A stretch of 64,000 nucleotides of DNA from Pseudomonas versuta (GCF_001294575.1 NZ_CP012676.1:1488001-1552000), one strand, 5' to 3'; shown: positions 17,737 to 27,296, counted from the first letter of the stretch. The notes: a model not told the origin generated them from the letters alone. A program made the numbers and translations.

Positions 17737-18924
17737 CTAGGAATAGAAAGTGGGAGTCGGCAGGTTCTGGTTCAGTGCCCAGTCGCCCAATTCTTGAAGC
17801 TTGTAATCCAGCGGGTCATGCAGGCTTTGGGTGCGCAGGTTGCGCCAGTGTCGGTCCAGACCGACTGCGGTGTGCGTGGCACGGGCTCCCGTGACTTCAA
17901 ACACTTTGCTACACACCTCCAGGCCGTGGCGGTTGGCGGCGACTTTGGCGGTGGCGATAGCCACTGCCACCTGGCCGCGCTCAGCGCTGCTGAGTCTCGA
18001 ACCCTTGGCCCAGGCTTTGTCCAGCAGGCCTGCGGCATGCTCGACCAGTAGCCGGGCACTTTCCAGGCCAACCCAGAAGTCGCCGTAGTGCCCCAGTACG
18101 TAAGGGTCCTGATGGTTCTGGGTGGCGCCGGATTTAAACCACGGGCGGGTTTCGGTGAGGGTGTACTGGCGCGCCTCTTCGAACGCGCCCTGGGCGATGC
18201 CGAGAAAAATATTGGCGAAATGCAGCTGTGCAATCAAAGGCCGCAGGCAGGCGAACGGCGTGCTCAACGGACCCGGATCGAGCAGCAAGTCGGACTCTTC
18301 GACCCTTACCCGCTCGAAGGTTGCGCTGCCGCTGTCGGTCTGGCGCTGGCCCATGTTGTCCCAGTCATCGTGCAAGGTAATGCCGGTCCGACTGCTGGGA
18401 ATGGCGGCAATCAACAGCTTGCCGCCGGCGCTTTCATCCACCGCCGAGGCGATCAGCATTTGTGAATCGCTGGCCCCGGAACAGAAACTTTTTTTGCCGG
18501 AAAATTCGCGCCAGCCAGCGAAGTTACGCACGGTGGTGCGGGTGTCCAGGGGGTTGAGGGCGTTGCCCCAGAACCAGTTTTTGCGTGCTGTGAGCTCGAA
18601 CCAGGGCTGCCATTGCTCGGGGCGTGCGAACAACCTGACAGTGGCGAGCATCAAGTGATGAAAGCCGAATACGTGGGCAATGGAACTGTCGACGCGGGCA
18701 AACTCGCGCACCACCTCAAAGGTTTCACGCCAGCTGGCCCCCAGCCCGCCGAACTGGACGGGAATGCTCAAGGCCAGCAGGCCGCTGGCACGCAGGGCAT
18801 CGCGTTGTGCAATTGGCGTACCGCCGCGCTCGTCACGTTCGACTGCGCTGTGAGCGAATTCGCTGGCCAGCTCCCGGGCAGTTTGCAGCGGTGAAAGAGC
18901 TGCGTCTTGTAGATGGGCTGTCAC
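17737..18924 (-). CDS. msuC: FMNH2-dependent methanesulfinate monooxygenase MsuC-like
   Basis: A 395-aa acyl-CoA dehydrogenase-fold oxygenase with SIPVQFGGLGASWRETFEVVREFARVDSS in the N-terminal domain, WREFSGKKSFCSGASDSQML and DDWDNMGQRQTDSGSATFERV in the beta domain, and GLDRHWRNLRTQSLHDPLDYK at the C-terminus. Position between msuD and sfnR identifies it as MsuC, which oxidises methanesulfinate to methanesulfonate using FMNH2 from MsuE. It uses a GTG start, supported by GGAGG 9 nt upstream. A REP pair separates it from msuD. Confidence 0.85.
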   Translation of the reverse strand: MTAHLQDAALSPLQTARELASEFAHSAVERDERGGTPIAQRDALRASGLLALSIPVQFGGLGASWRETFEVVREFARVDSSIAHVFGFHHLMLATVRLFARPEQWQPWFELTARKNWFWGNALNPLDTRTTVRNFAGWREFSGKKSFCSGASDSQMLIASAVDESAGGKLLIAAIPSSRTGITLHDDWDNMGQRQTDSGSATFERVRVEESDLLLDPGPLSTPFACLRPLIAQLHFANIFLGIAQGAFEEARQYTLTETRPWFKSGATQNHQDPYVLGHYGDFWVGLESARLLVEHAAGLLDKAWAKGSRLSSAERGQVAVAIATAKVAANRHGLEVCSKVFEVTGARATHTAVGLDRHWRNLRTQSLHDPLDYKLQELGDWALNQNLPTPTFYS

Positions 18925-18965
18925 GGGTTATGGCCTCCATTTCAAATAATCCTGCCCCAGTGTTT

Positions 18966-19056
18966 CTGTAGGAGCGAGCTTGCTCGCGAGCTGTTTGGGG
19001 CAGTTTGATATCTGCGGCGCTGCTTTGAAGAGCTCGCGAGCAAGCTCGCTCCTACA
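18966..19056. repeat. REP element pair inside the msu operon
   Basis: CTGTAGGAGCGAGCTTGCTCGCGAGCT and its inverted copy AGCTCGCGAGCAAGCTCGCTCCTACA are separated by about 37 nt, giving a near-perfect long stem between msuD and msuC. Such a structure may protect or attenuate the msuED part of the message. Confidence 0.9.
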
Positions 19057-19098
19057 TAACAACTTCGTTCCTACAGTTGGTTCGATCCAGGGCTGGCC

Positions 19099-20238
19099 TC
19101 ATGCCTTGGCGGGCAGGACGTCGTTGGCGATCATTTCGCCAAACGGGCCCGTCAGGTTGGTGATGCCGCGTCCAGCCAGGCTGGCGTAGGGCTCGGGCAA
19201 CAAGGGGAAGACCAGTTCGGCAAAACGGTAGGCCTCTTCCAGATGCGGGTAGCCGGAAAAGATGAAGCTCTCGATGCCCAGGTCTGCGTACTCCTTGATC
19301 CGTGCCGCCACTTGTTGCGGGTCGCCCACCAGCGCTGTGCCGGCGCCGCCACGAACCAGGCCGACACCGGCCCACAGGTTGGGGGCGATTTGCAGGTTGT
19401 CGCGGCGTCCGTCGTGCAGTGCCGCCATGCGGCGCTGGCCTTCAGAGTCAAAACGCGAGAAGGATTTTTGTGCGGCCGCAATGGTTTCGTCGCTGATGTG
19501 CTCGATCAGTTTGTCTGCCGCAGCCCAGGCCTCCTGTTCAGTTTCGCGCACGATTACATGCAGGCGGATACCGAAGCGTACAGTACGGCCCTGGCGGGCT
19601 GCGCGCTCGCGCACATCGGCCAGCTTCTCGGCCACGGCCGCCGGTGGCTCGCCCCAGGTCAGGTACACATCGACCTGCTCGGCAGCCAGATCATGGGCCG
19701 CTTCGGAAGAGCCGCCAAAGTACAGCGGCGGATAAGGTTTCTGCACGGGCGGGTACAGCGCCTTGGCGTTCTGAACCCGCAGGTGCTTGCCTTCGAAGTC
19801 CACGGCTTCGCCTTGCAGGACCCGGCGCCAGATTTTCAGAAATTCGTCGGTGACTTCATAACGTTCGCTGTGATCGAGGAAGCTGCCGTCGCCACGGTTC
19901 TCATCGGGGTCGCCGCCGGTCACCACATTGATCAGCAGGCGCCCGCCGGACAGTCGGTCCAAGGTAGCGGCCATGCGCGCCGAGACCGTCGGCGAAATAA
20001 TCCCCGGACGGATGGCCACCAGATAGCGTAAACGCTCGGTCAGTGGCACCAGTGCCGAGGCGATCACCCACGAGTCCTCGCACGAGCGGCCGGTGGGGAT
20101 CAGGACGCCGTGGTAGCCCAGATCGTCGGCCGCCTGGGCGACCTGTTTCAGGTAATTGAGAGTGACCGGGCGGGCCCCCTGGGTCGTACCCAGGTAATGG
20201 CCGTCGCCGTGGGTGGGAAGAAACCAGAACACATCCAT
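19099..20238 (-). CDS. msuD: FMNH2-dependent alkane/methanesulfonate monooxygenase MsuD
   Basis: A 379-aa luciferase-like TIM-barrel enzyme closely resembling SsuD/Msu[20 protein letters not shown] at the N-terminus, [42 protein letters not shown] (about residues 75-116), and [28 protein letters not shown]. It desulfonates short alkanesulfonates to sulfite and an aldehyde with FMNH2 and O2. The ATG at 20238 has AAGGA upstream. It lies 10 bp after msuE, its flavin reductase. Confidence 0.92.
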   Translation of the reverse strand: MDVFWFLPTHGDGHYLGTTQGARPVTLNYLKQVAQAADDLGYHGVLIPTGRSCEDSWVIASALVPLTERLRYLVAIRPGIISPTVSARMAATLDRLSGGRLLINVVTGGDPDENRGDGSFLDHSERYEVTDEFLKIWRRVLQGEAVDFEGKHLRVQNAKALYPPVQKPYPPLYFGGSSEAAHDLAAEQVDVYLTWGEPPAAVAEKLADVRERAARQGRTVRFGIRLHVIVRETEQEAWAAADKLIEHISDETIAAAQKSFSRFDSEGQRRMAALHDGRRDNLQIAPNLWAGVGLVRGGAGTALVGDPQQVAARIKEYADLGIESFIFSGYPHLEEAYRFAELVFPLLPEPYASLAGRGITNLTGPFGEMIANDVLPAKA

Positions 20239-20248
20239 GACAGAGTCC

Positions 20249-20812
20249 TTAAGCGGTTTTAAGCAGGTGTTTGGCAGACACGCCGAACAGGGGCGCGGCA
20301 CGTTCTGCAGCAAGGCGGATGCGAGTCTTCAGGGGCTCACTGGTTATCTGGTAGTTGGCAAAGTCGGATTCGACGGCATACACCCCGATCGGCAGGGTCA
20401 ACGCCTGAAAGAAACCGAACAGCGGACGCAGCTGATGTTCAAGCACCAGGGCATGACGTTCACTGCCGCCGGTGGCGGCGAGCAATACCGGGGTATCGAT
20501 CAGGCCGTTGATGTCCACCAGGTCGAACAGGTGCTTGAGCAGACCCGGGTAGGAGCCGCGATAAACCGGAGTGGCAACGATCAGCAGGTCGGCGTTTTCG
20601 ATGGCCTGGATTTGTGCTTCGACCTCAGCACCCAGCTCCGCGCGTGACAGGGCACCGCCTAATTGCCGGGCGATATCGCCCAGCTCGATCAAGTGACTCT
20701 CGATGCAGAGCCGGGTTTGCAGCTCGTCGAGAATCGCCTGGGCCAGAACCAGAGTGCGTGAAGGGCTGAAGGCTCCTCCAGAAACGACAACGACTTGCAG
20801 GGCGTGAGACAT
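20249..20812 (-). CDS. msuE: NADPH-dependent FMN reductase MsuE
   Basis: A 187-aa flavodoxin-like reductase: [27 protein letters not shown] supplies the phosphate-binding loop, and [27 protein letters not shown] together with [23 protein letters not shown] is typical of the SsuE/MsuE family. It supplies FMNH2 to MsuD and MsuC, and possibly to the other oxygenases of the region. The ATG at 20812 is preceded by AAAGGA. It is first in the operon, about 52 bp downstream of a sigma-54 promoter and a pair of GTTGC-N4-GCAAC sites. Confidence 0.92.
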   Translation of the reverse strand: MSHALQVVVVSGGAFSPSRTLVLAQAILDELQTRLCIESHLIELGDIARQLGGALSRAELGAEVEAQIQAIENADLLIVATPVYRGSYPGLLKHLFDLVDINGLIDTPVLLAATGGSERHALVLEHQLRPLFGFFQALTLPIGVYAVESDFANYQITSEPLKTRIRLAAERAAPLFGVSAKHLLKTA

Positions 20813-20864
20813 GATTGAATCCTTTGGCTGTTGTTCAGCGGACTGTGGACAGGTAATACCCTTG

Positions 20865-20881
20865 AGCAAACTCCGTACCAA
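20865..20881 (-). promoter_or_regulatory. Sigma-54 promoter of msuEDC-sfnR
   Basis: On the minus strand this reads TTGGTACGGAGTTTGCT, an almost exact match to TTGGCACG-N4-TTGCW. It lies about 52 bp upstream of the msuE ATG. Confidence 0.8.
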
Positions 20882-20953
20882 CAGGCCAAACCCCTGAATA
20901 CAGGGGCTGAGCAGGCGCTTGCTGTTGTCGTGGCAGGTATTTGCTGATCCGCT

Positions 20954-20982
20954 GTTGCTGTGGCAACAGTTGCTGTAGCAAC
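20954..20982. promoter_or_regulatory. Tandem GTTGC-N4-GCAAC palindromes upstream of msuE
   Basis: GTTGCTGTGGCAAC (20954-20967) and GTTGCTGTAGCAAC (20969-20982) are two perfect-arm palindromes separated by one base, about 75 bp upstream of the sigma-54 promoter: the expected place for an enhancer-binding protein. The same arrangement occurs at 12324-12352. Confidence 0.7.
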
Positions 20983-21194
20983 ACCAACGGCTGGATCCGG
21001 ACATAAACATTGGCCATAACTGTCCCCTTTTGGCCTGTCTCCCACTGTGCTGGGCCAGGGCTGTCGGCAAGAATCAAAAGCACCCGCCCTATAACAAGAA
21101 AGTTTGCCCAGCTTGCCCTTGGCCATTTGCAGGCCGCTGCCGTGTACAGAACATAAAAACTATCGATCTCACGCCAACTTCGGGGAACTCACGC

Positions 21195-22295
21195 ATGCAC
21201 ACAATCAAACGCTTACTGGGGGCCGGCCTCTGCGGGCTGACCCTGCTGGCCAGTGCCGTACAGGCCGAACAGCGCGAATTGCGGGTGTACAACTGGGCGG
21301 ACTACATCCTGCCGAATGTACCCAAGGACTTCGCCAAACAAACCGGGATCAAGGTGATCTGGGACACCTTTGATACCAACGAGTCCCTGGAGGCCAAACT
21401 GCTGACTGGCAACTCGGGGTATGACCTGGTGGTGCCGTCCAATCAGTTTCTCGACACTCAGATCAAGGCCGGTGTGTTTCAGAAACTGGATAAATCCAAA
21501 CTGCCCAACTGGCAGCATCAAGACCCGGCCTTGCTCAAGCTGTTGCAAACCAACGACCCCGGCAACCAGTACGCAGTGCCCTACATGTACGGCACCGTGC
21601 TGATCGGTTTCAACCCGGCCAAGGTCAAGGCCGCGCTGGGTGACAACGCACCGGTAGACAGCTGGGACCTGGTGTTCAAGCCCGAGAACATGGAGAAACT
21701 GAAGTCCTGCGGCGTGGCCATGCTCGACTCACCCTCGGAGATCTTGCCACTGGCCCTGCATTATCTGGGGCTGGACCCGAACAGCCAGAACCCGGCCGAC
21801 TATGAAAAAGCCAAGGAACTGATGTTGAAAGTTCGTCCTTACATCACCTATTTCAACTCGGCCAAGTACATGACCGACATTGCCAACGGTGACATCTGCG
21901 TGGCCATCGGTTATTCCGGCAGCTTCTACCAGTTCGGCAACCGGGCCAAAGAGTCGGGCAATGGCGTAGTGGTTGACTGGCGCTTGCCTAAAGAAGGCGC
22001 GCCCATCTGGTTTGATACCTTTGCCATCCCTAAAAGCGCGAAGAATGTCGCCGAGGCCCATGAGTTTCTCAACACCCTGCTGGACCCCAAGGTCATTGCC
22101 CCGATCAGCGACTTTCTCGGTTATCCCAACGCCAACAAAGATTCGCTGCCTTTGATCAGCAAGGACATTACCGGTAACCCGGACCTGACCCCGACCAGCG
22201 AGGCCCTGAAAAACCTCTATGTGGTGCAGCCGCTGCCGCAGAAACTCGAGCGTGTACGCACACGGGCCTGGACCAGTATCAAGTCGGACAAATAA
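21195..22295 (+). CDS. PotF-like polyamine ABC transporter substrate-binding protein
   Basis: A 366-aa periplasmic protein with a signal peptide (MHTIKRLLGAGLCGLTLLASAVQA, cleavage near AQA-EQ). The mature part matches PotF/SpuD proteins: LRVYNWADYILPNVPKDFAKQTGIKV, DTFDTNESLEAKLLTGNSGYDLVVPS, NDPGNQYAVPYMYGT and the C-terminal PLPQKLERVRTRAW. It should bind putrescine, spermidine or a related amine. No permease or ATPase genes are beside it, so it is an orphan receptor that would share a transporter. It is divergent from msuE and upstream of the P1 peptidase gene. Confidence 0.9.
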   Translation: MHTIKRLLGAGLCGLTLLASAVQAEQRELRVYNWADYILPNVPKDFAKQTGIKVIWDTFDTNESLEAKLLTGNSGYDLVVPSNQFLDTQIKAGVFQKLDKSKLPNWQHQDPALLKLLQTNDPGNQYAVPYMYGTVLIGFNPAKVKAALGDNAPVDSWDLVFKPENMEKLKSCGVAMLDSPSEILPLALHYLGLDPNSQNPADYEKAKELMLKVRPYITYFNSAKYMTDIANGDICVAIGYSGSFYQFGNRAKESGNGVVVDWRLPKEGAPIWFDTFAIPKSAKNVAEAHEFLNTLLDPKVIAPISDFLGYPNANKDSLPLISKDITGNPDLTPTSEALKNLYVVQPLPQKLERVRTRAWTSIKSDK

Positions 22296-22408
22296 AGGCC
22301 CGGATCTGCCTTCATACCCCCTTCGGGGTAGTGAATGGAGGGTATCGTCAAGTGTTGCCCGGGTTCCTACACTGGGCGCACTTTACTGACGATAGCGAGA
22401 GCAGAACG

Positions 22409-23506
22409 ATGCGTATCCGTGAGCTTGGCGTAACCATTGGCTCGGGCACCCCGGGCCTTTACAACGCAATTACCGATGTACCGGGTGTGCGAGTCGGGCA
22501 TCACACGCTGAATGTCGAAACCGCCGAAACTTCCATCCATACCGGTGTCACCGTGATCGAACCGCGTGCCGGTGCGGCGCATTTGCAGCCGTGTTTTGCC
22601 GGGGTCCATGTGTTGAACGGCAACGGTGACGCAACCGGTCTGGAGTGGATTCGCGAAGCCGGTTTGCTGACCACGCCCATTGCCTATACCAACACCCACA
22701 GCGTCGGTGTCGTGCGCGATGCGCTGGTGGCCGCCGAACGTGAAATGGGCAAGAAGCATACGTATTGGTGCATGCCTGTGGTGCTGGAAACCTACGACGG
22801 CACCTTGAATGACATCTGGGGCCAGCACGTGCGCGCCGAGCATGTGCAACTGGCGCTGCAGGATGCAACTTGCGGCCCTGTTCAGGAGGGCAATGTGGGT
22901 GGCGGTACGGGCATGATTTGCCACGAATTCAAGGGCGGTATTGGCACCTCTTCGCGGGTGCTGACGGCGGAGCAGGGCGGCTGGACCGTTGGCGCCCTGG
23001 TACAGGCCAACTACGGGGTGCGTGAAGCGCTGCGGGTGGCGGGGTATCCGGTCGGCAGAGTGCTGGATGATGTGCCGTCACCGTTCAAGGGCGAGGTCAA
23101 TGTCGGCGAGCCGGGCATGGGTTCAATCGTGATCACCATCGCGACCGATGCGCCTTTGTTACCGCATCAATGCACCCGGCTGGCACAGCGGGCCAGCGTG
23201 GGTCTGGCGCGGGTGGGCGGGGGCACCGAGGATTCCAGCGGCGATATTTTTCTGGCCTTTTCGGTGGGCAACAGCAATTTGCCGGCTGCCAATTTTGGGC
23301 ACCCCGGGGCACCGACTACCGGGTTGCACATGGTCAATAACGATTACATCTCGCCGCTGTTCGTGGCTGCCGCAGACGCGGTGGAGGAGGCCATTCTCAA
23401 TGCCATGCTGGCTGCCACAGACCTCAAGGGCTGTGCCAGCCAGGCTTTTTCACTCAAGCCCGAGCGTCTGCTTGACGCCCTGGCCAAAGTAGGCTGGCAG
23501 CCCTGA
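22409..23506 (+). CDS. P1 family peptidase (DmpA/BapA-type beta-peptidyl aminopeptidase)
   Basis: A 365-aa N-terminal-nucleophile hydrolase starting MRIRELGVTIGSGTPGLYNAITDVPGVRVGH. In the GMGSIVITIATDAPLLPHQC segment, Ser239 aligns with the autocleavage/nucleophile Ser250 of DmpA/BapA; the SSGDIF segment (Ser277, Asp279) aligns with their Ser288/Glu290 at the same offset, with Asp replacing Glu. The precursor would cleave itself before Ser239 into two subunits. Members release N-terminal amino acids or D-/beta-residues from peptides and amides. Its location between a polyamine-binding protein and a dipeptidase suggests an amide or peptide conjugate as substrate. Confidence 0.88.
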   Translation: MRIRELGVTIGSGTPGLYNAITDVPGVRVGHHTLNVETAETSIHTGVTVIEPRAGAAHLQPCFAGVHVLNGNGDATGLEWIREAGLLTTPIAYTNTHSVGVVRDALVAAEREMGKKHTYWCMPVVLETYDGTLNDIWGQHVRAEHVQLALQDATCGPVQEGNVGGGTGMICHEFKGGIGTSSRVLTAEQGGWTVGALVQANYGVREALRVAGYPVGRVLDDVPSPFKGEVNVGEPGMGSIVITIATDAPLLPHQCTRLAQRASVGLARVGGGTEDSSGDIFLAFSVGNSNLPAANFGHPGAPTTGLHMVNNDYISPLFVAAADAVEEAILNAMLAATDLKGCASQAFSLKPERLLDALAKVGWQP

Positions 23507-23553
23507 GCCCCCAGTAGTGATGATTCGCTGGCCGGGCGGGTGGGCAGGTAGAC

Positions 23554-23642
23554 CTGTAGGAGCGAGCTTGCTCGCGATGGCAGCGGCGCGGTGTACCAGG
23601 CCAATCCCGGTGTGTGCATCGCTGGCAAGCCAGCTCCCACAG
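23554..23642. repeat. REP element pair
   Basis: CTGTAGGAGCGAGCTTGCTCGCGA on the left and the degenerate inverted partner CGCTGGCAAGCCAGCTCCCACAG on the right lie between the convergent P1 peptidase and M20 dipeptidase genes. Confidence 0.85.
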
Positions 23643-23649
23643 AGGCGTG

Positions 23650-25389
23650 TCAGAGGTTCGGCAGCTGGCCGATGCGCGCCATCATTTCGGTCACGATCTG
23701 CAAGTCGAGCATGAACTGGTTCACTGTCTTGAACTCGTTGTCGTTGTGACCAGTGTATTTGACGCCCGGCATCGCCAGGCCGAATTGCACACCATTGGGC
23801 AGTTCATGGACCGAGGTTGCCCCCGAGGACGCGCCGAACTTGTGCTCCATGCCCAGGTTTTCGGTGGCCACCGCCAGCAGCGCCTTGACCCATTCGCCTT
23901 CAGGGTTGCGGTACATCGGCTCGGCAATGGAGGTCTCGAGGGTCAGCGGGATATGGTTGCTCTTGCTCCACTGGGTGAGTTTTTCGGTGATCTTGGCTTT
24001 TAGCGCCTCAGGGGATTCACCCTTGGGCACGCGCAGGTTGACTGCGAGTTTGAAGCGGTTGTCGTCCATCCCGACATAGGTCAGAGATGTGGTCAGCGGC
24101 CCCATGAAGTCATCGGAGAAACCGATCCCCAACTTGCCACCCAGATAATCCAGGCCCCAGTTGTCGGCTGCATAACGGGCCGCGTCAGTGATGTGGTTGT
24201 GCTTGAGCGCCACCTGACCTTCGAGGCTGTTGATGAAGTCCAGCATGCGCGCCACCGGGTTCACCCCGGAGTCGGGTTTGGAGGAGTGGGCGGAAACACC
24301 GGTCACGGTCAGCACCACGTCCTTGCCCACCACATTGGCGCTCACCTGGAAGTTGTCACCGTTGCGCTTGACGTATTCAGTGCCGGCTTTTTGCAGGCTG
24401 GCAGCCAGCTCGGCAGGCTTGTCAGTGACAAAGGTGGCGACTGATGTCGAGGGGATCTGGTTGGTGGCAAGGCCGCCGGTCAGCGAGGTGATTTCTGCGC
24501 CCTGGCCTTCAGCTTGGCGCCGTGCAAAGTTGGCCATCACCGTGCCGTAGCCTTTCTCGGCAATGACCACCGGGTAGCCGCCATCCAGCGCCAGGTTGTA
24601 GTTGGGCGTAGGGTTGCGTTCGAAGTAGTAAGGAATGGCGTCGCCGCTGGTTTCTTCGGTGGTGTCCACCAGTAGCTTGAAATTGCGCGCCAGTGGCAGA
24701 TTTTCTTCCTTGATCACCTTCATCGCGTACAGAGTGACCACGATGCCGTTCTTGTCATCTTCGGTGCCGCGCCCGTACATGCGGTCGCCGATCAGGGTGA
24801 CTTTGAACGGGTCAAGCCGGGTGCCGTCTTTCAACACCCAATTCTGCGGACTCACGGGCACTACGTCGGCATGGGCGTGGATACCTACTACTTCATCGCC
24901 TTTGCCTTCGAGGGAAATTTCGTAGACCCGGTCATCGACGTTGCGATAGTTCAGGTTGAAGGCCTTGGCCAGGTCCCTGATCTTGTCGCCGATTTTGATG
25001 AATTCAGGGTTCTTGTAGGTGGGGACACCCTCCACGTTTACGGTGGGGATGGCCACCAGTTCGATCAGGGTCTGGGTGGCCGCGCTGCCGTACTTGATCC
25101 GGGTATACAGGCCCAGCAGGCGATAGATCTCGTTCTGCTGGTCGGTGGACAAGGTTTTGTTGTCGAGAAAGGCATTGATCGCAGGGCCCAGGTCATCGGT
25201 TTTAGCCAGATCGCTCTTGGCCAGGCTACTCAGGAATTGCCTGAAATCCTTAACCGATTTATCACTGAAGGACTTGAGAATGATCTCGCTCTGTTGCGGG
25301 GTGATATTGGCCAGAGCTGGCGCAGTGAACGCTGTGAGGCTGGCCATCATCAGGGTTGCTGCGGCCAGTTGCTTGAGTGAAAAATCCAT
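23650..25389 (-). CDS. M20 family dipeptidase, exported
   Basis: A 579-aa zinc peptidase with an N-terminal signal peptide (MDFSLKQLAAATLMMASLTAFTAPALA). Zinc-site motifs of M20/PepV-like enzymes are present: GIHAHADVVPVSPQNW (first His/Asp), YGRGTEDDKNGIV (bridging Asp), LLVDTTEETSGDAIPYY (catalytic Glu pair), and the lid domain with GVSAHSSKPDSGVNP. The C-terminal FGASSGATSVHELPNGVQFG supplies the last ligands. It probably cleaves dipeptides in the periplasm. I used the ATG at 25389, since the signal peptide starts there. It converges with the P1 peptidase gene. Confidence 0.88.
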   Translation of the reverse strand: MDFSLKQLAAATLMMASLTAFTAPALANITPQQSEIILKSFSDKSVKDFRQFLSSLAKSDLAKTDDLGPAINAFLDNKTLSTDQQNEIYRLLGLYTRIKYGSAATQTLIELVAIPTVNVEGVPTYKNPEFIKIGDKIRDLAKAFNLNYRNVDDRVYEISLEGKGDEVVGIHAHADVVPVSPQNWVLKDGTRLDPFKVTLIGDRMYGRGTEDDKNGIVVTLYAMKVIKEENLPLARNFKLLVDTTEETSGDAIPYYFERNPTPNYNLALDGGYPVVIAEKGYGTVMANFARRQAEGQGAEITSLTGGLATNQIPSTSVATFVTDKPAELAASLQKAGTEYVKRNGDNFQVSANVVGKDVVLTVTGVSAHSSKPDSGVNPVARMLDFINSLEGQVALKHNHITDAARYAADNWGLDYLGGKLGIGFSDDFMGPLTTSLTYVGMDDNRFKLAVNLRVPKGESPEALKAKITEKLTQWSKSNHIPLTLETSIAEPMYRNPEGEWVKALLAVATENLGMEHKFGASSGATSVHELPNGVQFGLAMPGVKYTGHNDNEFKTVNQFMLDLQIVTEMMARIGQLPNL

Positions 25390-25491
25390 TGTGCAAGGCA
25401 TTCCTTTGCTGGTGAGTGAGAGTCAGAAGCGGATGAATGTAACAAAACATCTCGCCGAGTTGGCGGAAAAATAGGTTGGGTGGATGGCCAC

Positions 25492-25597
25492 CTGTAGTCG
25501 CTGCCGAAGGCTGCGATCTGGCGCGCAGCGCCAGCATCGACATGCTGTCTCAGGCTTTGCCCGCTGCAGGCATCGCGAGGCAAGCTCGCTCCTACAG
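25492..25597. repeat. Composite repeat: GTAGTCGCTG unit plus REP half
   Basis: CTGTAGTCGCTGCCGAAGGCTGCGATCTGGCGCGCAGCGCC (left) belongs to the GTAGTCGCTG repeat family, and GCGAGGCAAGCTCGCTCCTACAG (right) to the REP family. The right end supplies the stop codon of the LuxR regulator gene. Confidence 0.8.
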
Positions 25598-26380
25598 TGG
25601 TTCCTGCGCCTGCAAGAACAGGGAAAACAGTTCCGACTGGGACTTGATCCCCAGCTTGCCGTACATGTGTTTGCGATGCACTTTCACGGTCTCGGCAGAG
25701 ATAGCCAGTTTGCGGGCGATCTCCTTGTTCGAGCAGCCACTGAGCAACAGCCGTCCCACCTCCATCTCCCGGGCAGTCAGGGGCGAGCTCAACTGCGCAG
25801 TGGCTGCTTCCAGGCGGTCCTGCCAGTTAGGCGCAAGCTCCGGCGATTCACCGGGTTCGCGTTCAAACAGCAGGCGTTGGCGCATCAGCGCCGCGACCCA
25901 CGGCCGCACCAGCCCCAGCAGGGCGGTCTGCTCCAGGCTGAATCGGCACTGACTGCCCAGGGACAGGCTCAGGGTGCGCTCGTTGTCCAGTTGCAGGTTG
26001 ATATGTACTTCGTCGGTGACGATGTTGAGGCGGAAATAACGCTGGTAGTAGTCGGTCTGCTCAAAGCATTCCGGGGCCACGTCCTGCAGGCGGAACAACC
26101 CGCTTTGCAGAGACTCGCGGTTGGCGATGTAGAACGGGTCCAGCAGGTACAGGCCCTTGAGGTAGTCCTGGAACAGCGGGTCCACAGCACCGTCTTCACC
26201 GGGGGATTCGGCCAGCACCCGGGGCTTGCCGGCGCCGTAAATCAGCACCACCCAGTTGTCCACGGGCACGTAGTTGGCAAGCAAGCGCACCAGCGCGGTC
26301 CAGAAATGGGGGCGGTCGAGGGTTTCGATAATGCGGCCCATCGCGTCATGCCAGGCCACATCCTGCAGTGTCAGACTCAT
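25592..26380 (-). CDS. LuxR family transcriptional regulator
   Basis: A 262-aa regulator with a C-terminal LuxR HTH: LTAREMEVGRLLLSGCSNKEIARKLAISAETVKVHRKHMYGKLGIKSQSELFSLFL (about residues 198-255). The N-terminal ~180 residues have no receiver Asp signature and form a separate, unassigned sensing domain. It is not an acyl-homoserine-lactone receptor by obvious motif. It lies between the dipeptidase and the amidohydrolase gene, so it probably controls this cluster. The stop codon TAG comes from the adjoining REP element. Confidence 0.85.
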   Translation of the reverse strand: MSLTLQDVAWHDAMGRIIETLDRPHFWTALVRLLANYVPVDNWVVLIYGAGKPRVLAESPGEDGAVDPLFQDYLKGLYLLDPFYIANRESLQSGLFRLQDVAPECFEQTDYYQRYFRLNIVTDEVHINLQLDNERTLSLSLGSQCRFSLEQTALLGLVRPWVAALMRQRLLFEREPGESPELAPNWQDRLEAATAQLSSPLTAREMEVGRLLLSGCSNKEIARKLAISAETVKVHRKHMYGKLGIKSQSELFSLFLQAQEPL

Positions 26381-26472
26381 CTTTCTACCTAGTGGGGGTT
26401 ACCCCATCGATGTCATTTATTGGCGCGATAGCGCGTTCCATACTCGGCTCATCCCCCGTGCAAGGATCAGAG

Positions 26473-27296
26473 ATGAAGATTGAACTGATGCAACTGGCAG
26501 GCCGTGACGGCGACACCGCTTATAACCTGACGCGTACCCTCAATGCCATCGCCACTTGTGATGCCGACACCGAGCTGCTGGTGTTCCCCGAGACGCATCT
26601 GACCGGCTTTGTCGGCGCCGGTGAGCTGGCGCGCGTTGCTGAACCCTTGCATGGCCCGAGCCTGCAAAAGGTCTTGCAGGCCGTGCGCGAACGCGATGTT
26701 TCGGTGGTTGTGGGCATAGCTGAAAAGCATGACGGTAGTTACTACAACACCTCGGTGCTGGTGACCCCCGAGGGCATTGCGCTGGCTTATCGCAAGACGC
26801 ACCTGTGGCCAACCGAACGCGGGGATTTTGCCCCGGCGATCGGTTGGCCACAGTGTCATGGCGCGGGATTCGCATCGGCCTGCTGATTTGCTACGACATC
26901 GAGTTTCCGGAAACCAGCCGTGCGCTGGCGCAACTGGGGGTTGATCTGATTATCGTCACCAACGGCAACATGGACCCCTACGGTCCGGTACATCGTACTG
27001 CGATCATGGCGCGGGCCCAGGAGAACCAGGCCTTTGCCGTGATGGTCAATCGCGTCGGGGCAGGGGATGACGGCCTGGTATTTGCCGGCGCCAGTACAGT
27101 GGTCGATCCGTTTGGCCGGGTGTTGTTTGAGGCCGGGCGCGAAGAGCTGCGTCAGGGGGTGGCGCTGGAGCTGGATCAGCTCAAGGCTGCCCGCCGTGAT
27201 TACGACTATCTCCAGGACCGCCGTCTGTTGCTTGCCGGCGAACAGATCGACCACGCAGACGGGCGCCGCGAGCTGTTGACTGGAGTCGCAGGATGA
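26473..27296 (+). pseudogene. Carbon-nitrogen hydrolase (nitrilase superfamily), single-base frameshift
   Basis: The gene begins MKIELMQLAGRDGDTAYNLTRT and keeps the catalytic Glu40 (LLVFPETHLTGF) and Lys (YRKTHLWPTERGDF). The frame is then lost at the C4 run 26831-26834; the next frame continues PGDRLATVSWRGIRIGLLICYDIEFPETSRAL with the catalytic Cys, and runs to a stop at 27296. One more C would join them into a ~274-aa enzyme of the usual length. Members hydrolyse amides such as N-carbamoylputrescine. The stop overlaps the next ATG (ATGA), so the pair was built as an operon with the PotF-like protein. Decay or sequence error are both possible. Confidence 0.87.
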
